Both the position numbers and the translations under genes were made by a program. DNA of 13,008 nucleotides. Source: Candidatus Omnitrophota bacterium. Lineage in GTDB: Bacteria > Omnitrophota > Gorgyraeia > Gygaellales > Profunditerraquicolaceae. The notes below the pieces were generated by a model. It did no database searches and was not told where the DNA came from. It saw nothing but the letters and a program-made list of their open reading frames with translations. The stretch spans positions 1-13,008 of the forward strand of contig JAPLLQ010000026.1 in assembly GCA_026387485.1 (NCBI GenBank). The letters are read 5' to 3'. Shown here in pieces: positions 6,550-13,008 of this stretch (positions are counted from its first letter, which is position 1; each line of letters begins with the position of its first letter).

Positions 6550-7714
6550 ATGGAAGAGACCACAAAATTAAAACAAGAGCTGGATCGCACTAAGACTGAG
6601 TTGGGAATTCTTTATGAGATCTCCAATGCTATGCGTACGACTTTAAGGTTGGATGAAATCCTCTACATCATTCTTACCGGAGTCACCGCCCATATCGGCT
6701 TAGGCTTTAACCGGGCCCTGCTTTTTCTGATTAATGAAAAGGATGGAATTATTGAAGGTAAAATGGGGATCGGACCTGAATCCGGCGAAGAAGCCGGAAG
6801 AATCTGTTGAGGGCAAAAAAATGGACTTAGAAGACCTAATTAGCGCCTATAAGAGCTCGGATAACTCAAGCAATGGATTTGAATCCGCTTTCATCCGGCA
6901 AGTCCAGAACATCAAAGTTCCCTTAAAGAATAATACTGAAAACCTTTTGTCTGCAGTAGCTTTAGAAGGAATGCCTTTGCATTTAACCCACGAAACAATC
7001 CAGAATTATAAAAATGCAACTATTGTTCAAGTATTAAAAAGCGAAGAACTGGTTTTAATACCCTTAAAAGCTAAAGATAAAATTAACGGGATCATTGTCG
7101 CGGATAACTTCATCACTAAAGAACCAATTACCAAAGATGACCTGCGTATGCTGACGATGTTAGCTAACCAGGCAGGCCTGGCTATAGAAAATTCCCAGCT
7201 TTACGAAAAAACCGTAATGCAGGCTAACCTTGATTCCCTAACTGAACTTTGGAACCATGGCTACTTCCAGTATCTCCTGCAATCTGAGCTAGAAAAATCA
7301 AGGATAATAAAACTTCCTTTAAGCCTGATTATGCTGGATATTGACTATTTTAAAATTTACAATGACACTCTAGGCCATCAGAGCGGAGATAAAGTATTAA
7401 AAAGCCTCGCCCTCTTAATCAAGAACCAATCGCGTAAAATGGATTTTGTCTGCCGCTATGGGGGAGAGGAATTTGCAGCCATCCTACCGCAGACCGATAA
7501 AAAAGAAGCCTTTTTAATTGCTGAGCACTTAAGGCAGGATATCGAAAAACATATTTTCGCCAACGAAGAAATATTTCCCAATAAGAAACTAACGGTGAGC
7601 TTAGGTATATCTACCTTTCCTCAAGATGGGTTATTGCCTGCGGAATTAATTACTGCTGCGGATAAAAACCTCTACCAAGCCAAACATAAAGGCAAAAATA
7701 TTACCTGCTGTTAA
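6550..7714 (+). CDS. GAF-GGDEF diguanylate cyclase, reading frame broken by one frameshift near 6805-6808
   Basis: This is a soluble sensor protein of about 388 residues after correction. A short N-terminal coiled segment (KLKQELDRTKTELGILYEISNAM) leads into a GAF domain, with GFNRALLFLIN early and LKAKDKINGIIVADNFITKEPITKDDLRMLTMLANQAGLAIENSQLYE at its end. The GGDEF domain begins DSLTELWNHGYF. It holds the metal-site LDIDYFK, the catalytic GGEEF and an upstream RKMD inhibitory I-site, so it should make cyclic di-GMP and feel product inhibition. The first frame stops at 6810 after GEEAGRI. The second continues at VEGKKMDLEDLI. Loss of two G from TGGGTT would fit, giving the Trp I expect there in relatives. 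ATG 6550 is preferred over 6532 from the promoter position. No membrane segment is seen. It is the only plus-strand gene here. Confidence 0.85.
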
Positions 7715-10700
7715 ACTGCTTCTGCCACAGCCGTAGCTTCCCTATTTTTTTCTTTAGCAAACTTAACTGAAACAATCTTAGACACCCCGGACTGCTCCAT
7801 AGTAATCCCGTACATTACATTAGCGTTAATGATAGTCTTTTTATTATGGGTGATCACGATAAACTGGGAACTTTGGGCAAATTCCTGCAGCACACGGGAA
7901 AACCTATCTACATTTGCCTCATCAAGCGCGGCATCAATTTCATCCAAGATACAAAACGGCGAGGGTTTTACTTTAAATATCGCGAAAATAAGCGCTATTG
8001 CTGACAGTGACTTTTCACCTCCGGAAAGCAGTAAGACATTCTGCAGTTTCTTACCCGGAGGCCGGCAGATAATCTCTATCCCGGATTCTAAGGGGTCCTG
8101 CTCATCAACTAAATATACCTGAGCGTCTCCACCGTTAAAGAGCAGGCGAAAATAATTACGGAACTCCCCCCGGACCTTCTCAAAGGTCTCCATAAACATC
8201 TGTTTGGTAGTCCGGTTAATTTTAAGGATTGCCTGATGCAAGATTTCTTTAGCGTTAGCTAAATCTGTCTGCTGTTGGATTAAGAAATCATAACGCTTCT
8301 TTAATTCATCATACTCCTCAATGGCAACCAAGTTAACCGTGCCATAGGAATCTAATCTTTCTTTAAGCTTAACTATCTCTTCAGCTAACCTAGCGGCATC
8401 AACAGTCTCAAGGACATTCTCTATTGCCTCTAAATCAACTTTGTAAGCCGCCAGCATCCTTTCTTTCATACTGCTATATTTATAATCAATATCCTTATCC
8501 TGCATCTGTAATTCGTATAATCTGTTCTTTAATTTATCCAATTCATCCCGATCCGTCTCGATTTTTAAAGTTACATCCCCTGAGCCTTGGGAAACTTCAA
8601 GATAACGAGCTTCAGCCTCTTTTAAAGAACCAGTTTTTTCTTCTATTAAGCCCTTAAGGCCAATGCTGCTATTTTCGCAATACATTATCCTTATCCTGGT
8701 CGTAAGTAGCTTCTAATATCCTAAGCGTAGCTTCATCGGAGATTATCCGTTTATTTAGAGCCTCTAGTTCGGTCTTAGTCTGAGTAATATTGACCAAGAG
8801 CTCTTCGCGGGATTTACTATTCAAAGAGATACTATCTTCCTCTTTTAATATCGAATCTTCGGCCAGCCGATGCGCATTATTTGATTCTAACAACACATCC
8901 TGCTTAGCCTTAATATTCGCCTCTAAAACGCCAAGCTCCTTCTGGGTATCCGCTAAATCTAAGACAATGATATCCTCTTCCTCCTTAATCTTATTAAACT
9001 GTGAAAAAATAGTCGCGTAAGATGTCTCTTTATTTGCCAGGTTAATCTCTTGAGCGCGTAAAGTTTGAGCTAACTCTAAAATTGTTTTATTTAACTCTTC
9101 TATTCTTACTTCTTTAGCCTGTTTTGTAGATCTTAATGCATTCAGGTCCGCTTCTAACTTAGCTATCTTCTCATCAATCTTAGTAGTGTCTAATTCTATC
9201 GGCTTAGCCTCTCCGCATAGCTTAAAACTTGCCGGCTCAAAATAAGCCTTATCATCGTCATTAAGGCTACTTGATTCGCTTACCTTAATCACTAAACCGC
9301 TTACCTTTTCTACGGGAAGCTTATCTAGATAGATAAGCGCGTTCATTGTCTCGCTAATATCAGCATATTTACTTTTTAATTCCTCTAAAAATTCTTTGTG
9401 TGATTCTAAAGTGAAACGCTGCTTCTCTAAATCCGCGATATTCTTGTTCATTTCATTTAAAGAGAGGCTTTCTCTTTCAAGGTTAAGCTTAACTGTAGAA
9501 ATTTTTTGGTTTAATTTCTCAACTATTCTCTTTGCCTCCTCTACTTCCTGGACAATCGACTTTAAGCTCACTTCGGTTATGGCTTTTTCTTCGTAAACCT
9601 TGGCTTTTTCTATCTCCAGCCTCTTCTTACGGGCGAGAAAAACCTGCAGCTGGGAATTAAAATCCCCGATTTCATTCTTGGTATTGGCGATTTGCGAAAC
9701 TAGCTCAAAAATCTGTTTCTTCAGGCTAGCGATATTGTTAAGCGAACTTTTTATATTTAGGGCTAAAATACTGATCCGGGATTCAGCCCCAGCTAAATCT
9801 TTTGACTTAATCTCTATATTGCCTTTTAACTGGCCAAACTCCTGCTTGACCTTACTGAATTTCTCCTCGTCAATAATCAGTTTCTCCTTAAGCTGGACTA
9901 CTTGCTCATTCAAATATTTTTGACTGGCTTCTAATTCTAAAATCCTTTCCCGGTTAAAGTTAACCCGCTCGTTATTTCTAACTACCTGATTCTCCAAACT
10001 CATTAATTCATTCTTCACCGCCATTAAGGCATCTTCTAAGGTTTTTAACTCCGCGTTGCGCCCGGAGATTTTTGCTTCTTCCTGACGGATAATCCCTAAA
10101 AGCTCCTCTTCGCGTAATTGCAATTCTTTTAGCTGGGCAATAATTTCATCTTTGCCTTTTAGGAGTTCATTTTTTTGCAGGATGGCCTGAGCAATTTCAT
10201 TTTTCTTTAACTCCTCAAACACCTGCTGATACTTGCGAGCCTTATTAGCCTGGCGCTCAAGGCTTCCAATCTGCCGTTTTACCTCTGTAATAATATCATT
10301 TACCCGCAGGAGATTTTGATCAGTCTCCTCTAACTTCCTGGTCGTCTCTCTTTTTTGGGCTTTATATTTAGTGATACCCGATGCCTCATCAAAAACTAAG
10401 CGCCTATCCTCAGGCCGTGAACTTAAAACCAGATCAATCTTACCCTGAGCAATAATTGAATAACTTTCCGCGCCAATACCGGTACCTAATAATAAATCCA
10501 AAATATCCTTTAAGCGGACCTGATTTTTATTTAAGAGGTATTCGCTCTCTCCGGAGCGGAATAACCTGCGAGTAATCGCTACTTCATCATGGTCAAAATT
10601 AAAAAATCTGGTCTTATTATCAAAAGCTAAAGTAACCTCAGCCATACCCAGAGGCTCTTTATTATCGGTTCCGTTAAAGATAACATCGAGCATCTCTGAC

Positions 10701-10873
10701 CCGCGCAGAGATTTAGCCGACTGTTCCCCCAGGACCCAACGGATCGAATCAAAGATATTTGATTTACCGCAGCCGTTTGGGCCGACTACCGCAGTAATCC
10801 CCGGCTCAAAATGTAAAGTTGTTTTTTCGCAGAATGATTTGAAACCAACTAGCTCTAATTTTTTAAAATACAT
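7711..10873 (-). CDS. smc: Chromosome segregation ATPase SMC with a reduced hinge, reading frame broken by one frameshift near 8672-8675
   Basis: SMC dimers compact and separate chromosomes using two ATPase heads joined by coiled coils and a hinge. The N-terminal head has Walker A GPNGCGKSN (31-39), the IAQGKID Q-loop region (141-147) and FDEASGITKYKAQK (161-174). A long coiled coil follows from about 175. The C-terminal head has the signature LLSGGEKSLSAIAL, Walker B FCILDEIDAALDE and ITHNKKT. The frame breaks after VLR at residue 733; dropping one base from the T4 run at 8672-8675 restores it, giving 1053 residues. That is about 130 shorter than usual, and the gap lies at the hinge: residues about 505-570 hold only a short non-coiled segment without the Gly-rich hinge motifs. 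GGGGGAT precedes the ATG. It follows the HTH gene by 13 bp. Confidence 0.92.
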
Positions 10874-10886
10874 GTTTTTAATCCCC

Positions 10887-11066
10887 CTAGTGTGGTCGCG
10901 ACTGATTATCTAGCCAAGTGTCGATTTTATCTTTTTTAAAACGCCACTGGCCAACCAGTTTTAAGGCCGGAATTTTATTATGCTTAACCCAGTCATAAAT
11001 AGTCCGGCGGGTTACTTTCAGGTAATCCGCCAGGTCTTCAATTGTCATTAAACCGCTATTAAACAT
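10887..11066 (-). CDS. Small helix-turn-helix protein of the excisionase / HTH_17 type
   Basis: This 59-residue protein starts at ATG 11066, with GGAG five bases upstream, and ends TAG at 10887-10889. It is a single winged-helix domain of the MerR-like excisionase type: MTIEDLADYLKVTRRTIYDW (7-26) is the helix-turn-helix. IPALKLVGQWRFKKDKIDTWLD (32-53) is the wing, with the characteristic W-R-F and a closing helix. Such proteins bind DNA. The targets cannot be told from sequence, and candidates include its own promoter or chromosome sites used with SMC. It is the first gene of a two-gene unit with smc (13-bp gap) behind a consensus promoter, so it is more likely a chromosomal regulator than a phage excisionase. 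Confidence 0.9.
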   Translation of the reverse strand: MFNSGLMTIEDLADYLKVTRRTIYDWVKHNKIPALKLVGQWRFKKDKIDTWLDNQSRPH

Positions 11067-11093
11067 ATTTTCTCCAAAAAAAGGTATAGTTGT

Positions 11094-11121
11094 ATTATAA
11101 AGATAATATTATTTTTGTCAA
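11094..11121 (-). promoter_or_regulatory. Consensus promoter for the HTH-smc unit
   Basis: On the minus strand TTGACA (11121-11116) and TATAAT (11099-11094) are both perfect, with a 16-bp A+T-rich spacer. The ATG of the HTH gene lies about 28 bases past the -10. Just upstream, TAACATT occurs twice on the plus strand (near 11131 and 11141) with 10-bp spacing, a possible regulator site on one helix face. Confidence 0.85.
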
Positions 11122-11193
11122 GGAAAATCTTAACATTCTTTAACATTTATTGATAAAAGTGATTGTTATAATGCTAAATGATGCATAATATAC

Positions 11194-11218
11194 TAGGACC
11201 GTTTCCTTATAAACTATT
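11194..11218 (+). repeat. Left outer inverted repeat of the insertion
   Basis: Begins TAGGACCGTTTCCTT reading inward. It pairs with 11838-11862, 15 bp perfect and 22 of 25 overall. Confidence 0.8.
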
Positions 11219-11238
11219 ACTTAACAAGGGGTTACAAT

Positions 11239-11249
11239 GGAAGTGTCCC
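11239..11249 (+). repeat. Left inner inverted repeat, hairpin-forming
   Basis: GGAAGTGTCCC, flanked by AATGG at its start and CCCTCA at its end. It is complementary to 11807-11817. The core GGA-AGTG-TCC can fold into a small hairpin, as at IS200/IS605-type ends. It lies just beyond the transposase stop codon. Confidence 0.7.
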
Positions 11250-11259
11250 TCATGTTGAA

Positions 11260-11751
11260 TTATTCGCTAAATAGGTCCAAAGTGAGGTAATCTTGAATGG
11301 GATTGCGCAGATTATTATAGAAATGATAACTACTCCAAGGATAATCTTTAATACTATTGACTAAGCCGGATCTAATCGGATTATTATGTACGTACTCAAG
11401 ACATTTAACTATATAAAGATCACTATCTATAACTTTGCTTTTAAACCTTCCCTGCCAGACATATCCAGAGTAATTATGTTTTTTCCTGAATTTAACACTA
11501 AAAGATAAAATTATTGCCTGCATTATCTTTGAAATACTCTTGCCATTAGTCGCGCGGATCACTAAATGCACATGGTTATCCATTAAGACTAACCCGTAAA
11601 GTTTAAAACCGAACCTTAATTTAAATTTACTTAATGACTCAAGAAATATTTTCTTATCTTCTACCGAACCTAAAACATCCTGCCTATTATTACCTCTTAT
11701 AGAAATATGGTAGACTGCGTCACAAAAATATATCCTTCCTTCCCTAGCCAT
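11260..11751 (-). CDS. REP-associated tyrosine transposase (RAYT, Y1/IS200-like HUH family)
   Basis: This 163-residue protein belongs to the single-strand DNA transposases that nick at hairpins through a tyrosine. It shows YHISIRGNNRQ (14-24), the metal-binding HUH motif H60-V-H62 within LVLMDNHVHLVI, the conserved YVWQGRFKSKVID (97-109), the likely catalytic Tyr120 in CLEYVHNNPIRSGLV (117-131), and the DYPWSSY hallmark (136-142) of RAYT proteins. All key residues are intact, so it may be active. It lacks the C-terminal extension of longer relatives. The ATG is set by AGGAGG at 11765-11760, eight bases upstream. It is nested inside inverted repeats at 11194-11862. Confidence 0.93.
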   Translation of the reverse strand: MAREGRIYFCDAVYHISIRGNNRQDVLGSVEDKKIFLESLSKFKLRFGFKLYGLVLMDNHVHLVIRATNGKSISKIMQAIILSFSVKFRKKHNYSGYVWQGRFKSKVIDSDLYIVKCLEYVHNNPIRSGLVNSIKDYPWSSYHFYNNLRNPIQDYLTLDLFSE

Positions 11752-11806
11752 ATCTCTCGCCTCCTACTATAATAGACGAAAGACAATACAAAATCTAACG
11801 CAAATG

Positions 11807-11817
11807 GGGACACTTCC
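11807..11817 (-). repeat. Right inner inverted repeat, hairpin-forming
   Basis: GGGACACTTCC on the plus strand, complement of 11239-11249. In context GGGA-CACT-TCCC gives a 4-bp stem. As on the left, it is flanked by AATGG at its start and CCCTCA at its end on the plus strand. It lies directly next to the 29-bp block at 11771-11799. Confidence 0.7.
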
Positions 11818-11837
11818 CTCAGAACTTAAATACTACC

Positions 11838-11862
11838 AATTGGTTAAAAGGAAACGGTCCTA
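11838..11862 (-). repeat. Right outer inverted repeat of the insertion
   Basis: Complement of the left outer repeat. It partly overlaps a 10-bp palindrome ACCAATTGGT (11835-11844) that has no counterpart on the left. Confidence 0.8.
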
Positions 11863-11876
11863 TTGTTTCTGGAGGG

Positions 11877-12998
11877 TTATTTACGCAGGACTTCTTTGAA
11901 TTTTTTGGTTAAGGCAGGCACGATTTGAAATAAATCACCGACGATTCCGTAGGTTGCTACTTTAAAGATCGGGGCTTCCGGGTCTTTGTTAATCGCAACG
12001 ATAATTTTTGAGGACTGCATCCCTACTAGATGCTGGATTTGTCCGGATATACCGCAGGCAATATATATTTTAGGGGCAACTGTCCGGCCGGTTTGGCCTA
12101 CCTGATGGGAATAAGGCATCCAACCGCTATCTACTGCTGCCCGCGATGAACCGACTGCCGCGCCTAAAACGTGAGCGAGTTCCTCTAAAATCTTAAAATT
12201 TTCATGTCCGCTCATACCCCTACCGCCAGAAACAATAATATCTGCTTCGGCTAAATTCACCAAAGACTCAACCTCTTCTACTATATCCAAGATTTTAGTC
12301 CGGGAAAAATAAAATGAACTATCAAAATTTTCCCTGATAATCTTACCTTTACGCTTCTTATCCGGCTCCATCGGCTGAAAAACTTTATGCCTGACCGTAG
12401 CCATCTGGGGCCGGTAATTAGGCGAGATGATCGTAGCCATAATATTTCCGCCGAATGCCGGACGGGTCTGCAGTAAGATTTTTTTAGATAAATCAATATC
12501 CAATCCGGTGCAATCCGCGGTTAACCCCGCCTTAATATTAATCGCTACCCGGGAGATCAGCGAGCGGCCGATAGCCGAAGCCCCACATAATAAAATCTCC
12601 GGTTTATATTTTTTGACTAATTCAACAATAATATTGGTATAAGGCTCATCCTGAAAATTGGCAAGTTCTGCAGCTTCGACTAGATAAATATTATCCGCGC
12701 CCTGCCAGATGATTTCATCGAGCTGATCCGCCATATTATTTCCGATTAAAACACCGCTGACCGGACAATCAAGCTTCCTGGCTAATTCCTGAGCCTTGCC
12801 TAAAAGTTCATAGGATATTGACTGGACCTTGCCGTTTTTCTGCTCAATAATTACCCAGATACCTTTATAATCTTTAATGTCCGCAAGTTCGCACTTTAGC
12901 GGTTCTTTTTCAATCAATATAGCTTCGAATTTACAGGCATCTCTACAGACGCCGCAGAGCGTACATTTATTTAGATCAATTACCGCCTTCTTGTCCAT
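11877..12998 (-). CDS. etfA: Electron transfer flavoprotein alpha subunit with an N-terminal 4Fe-4S domain
   Basis: This 373-residue cytosolic protein pairs with EtfB to carry electrons between dehydrogenases and other carriers. A ferredoxin-like segment comes first, with one 4Fe-4S set C12-x2-C15-x2-C18-x3-C22. The EtfA N-terminal domain follows (about 46-230, with ILLCGASAIGRSLISRVA and RPAFGGNIMATI). The C-terminal FAD domain (about 252-373) contains SGGRGMSG, SRAAVDSGW (285-293), QVGQTG (299-304), GISGQIQH (316-323) and YGIVGD. Iron-sulfur EtfA fusions are known from anaerobes, several of them in electron-bifurcating systems; whether this one bifurcates cannot be told without EtfB. ATG 12998 has a weak GGA upstream. 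The usual partner etfB would lie just beyond the right edge. Confidence 0.95.
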   Translation of the reverse strand: MDKKAVIDLNKCTLCGVCRDACKFEAILIEKEPLKCELADIKDYKGIWVIIEQKNGKVQSISYELLGKAQELARKLDCPVSGVLIGNNMADQLDEIIWQGADNIYLVEAAELANFQDEPYTNIIVELVKKYKPEILLCGASAIGRSLISRVAINIKAGLTADCTGLDIDLSKKILLQTRPAFGGNIMATIISPNYRPQMATVRHKVFQPMEPDKKRKGKIIRENFDSSFYFSRTKILDIVEEVESLVNLAEADIIVSGGRGMSGHENFKILEELAHVLGAAVGSSRAAVDSGWMPYSHQVGQTGRTVAPKIYIACGISGQIQHLVGMQSSKIIVAINKDPEAPIFKVATYGIVGDLFQIVPALTKKFKEVLRK

Positions 12999-13008
12999 AA
13001 TCCGGATA

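Larger units (their letters stand above)
11194..11862 (-). mobile_element. RAYT-carrying insertion with two nested pairs of inverted repeats
   Basis: The 669-bp segment holds one transposase gene and is bounded by outward inverted repeats. The outer pair is a perfect 15 bp, TAGGACCGTTTCCTT (11194-11208) against its complement at 11848-11862. It extends imperfectly to 25 bp with 22 matches (11194-11218 and 11838-11862). An inner pair, GGAAGTGTCCC (11239-11249) and GGGACACTTCC (11807-11817), brackets the gene more closely, and each copy can form a small hairpin. No clear target-site duplication is seen. The right end lies 14 bp from the etfA stop, so no gene is broken. HUH transposases normally act on hairpins, not long terminal inverted repeats. 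Confidence 0.75.

Noticed and set aside
11150..11172. Plus-strand promoter TTGATA ... TATAAT
   Set aside because: Spacer is only 11 bp and no plus-strand gene follows.
1..13008. CRISPR array, tRNA or rRNA genes
   Set aside because: No regularly spaced repeats and no tRNA- or rRNA-like sequence noticed by eye on either strand.

Overview
The window reads as a compact bacterial chromosome segment of fairly low G+C content. Coding is dense, almost all on the minus strand, and genes often overlap by a few bases. Nothing in it is a firm taxonomic marker. A one-cluster ferredoxin-EtfA fusion, a GAF-GGDEF protein, a RAYT-type transposase and a divergent SMC would fit an anaerobic candidate-phylum bacterium, for example Omnitrophota. 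That placement is an inference with low confidence.

Region 1 (1-6086, minus strand): one long transcription unit, recA-recX-alaS-hisD-hisB-hisH. It starts at a perfect-consensus sigma70-type promoter (TTGACA, 17 bp, TATAAT) in front of recA. Junctions are tight: recA/recX overlap 41 bp, recX/alaS 19 bp, alaS/hisD 4 bp, and one base separates hisB from hisH. Recombination, alanine charging and histidine biosynthesis are therefore probably co-transcribed. hisH runs off the left edge.

Region 2 (about 6087-6512): a gene-free stretch of roughly 430 bp between the divergent recA and GGDEF promoters. It is not empty. It holds two large nested imperfect palindromes (6101-6271 and 6326-6402) and a 29-bp block that recurs upstream of the transposase gene. 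This is the best candidate in the window for an undescribed structured RNA or palindromic mobile repeat.

Region 3 (6513-7714, plus strand): a single GAF-GGDEF diguanylate cyclase gene, the only plus-strand gene. Its stop codon overlaps the smc stop codon in a shared TTAA.

Region 4 (7711-11121, minus strand): a consensus promoter, a 59-residue helix-turn-helix protein and smc. The SMC has intact ATPase head motifs but seems to lack the normal globular hinge domain.

Region 5 (11194-11862): a 669-bp insertion carrying a RAYT-type HUH transposase. It is bounded by near-perfect terminal inverted repeats with a second, inner pair of inverted repeats. It sits 14 bp beyond the stop codon of the next gene.

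Region 6 (11877-12998, minus strand): etfA with an N-terminal 4Fe-4S domain, probably the downstream member of an etfBA pair.

Three otherwise conserved genes (alaS, GGDEF, smc) each carry one frameshift. Since alaS and smc are normally indispensable, sequencing or assembly indels are the simplest explanation.
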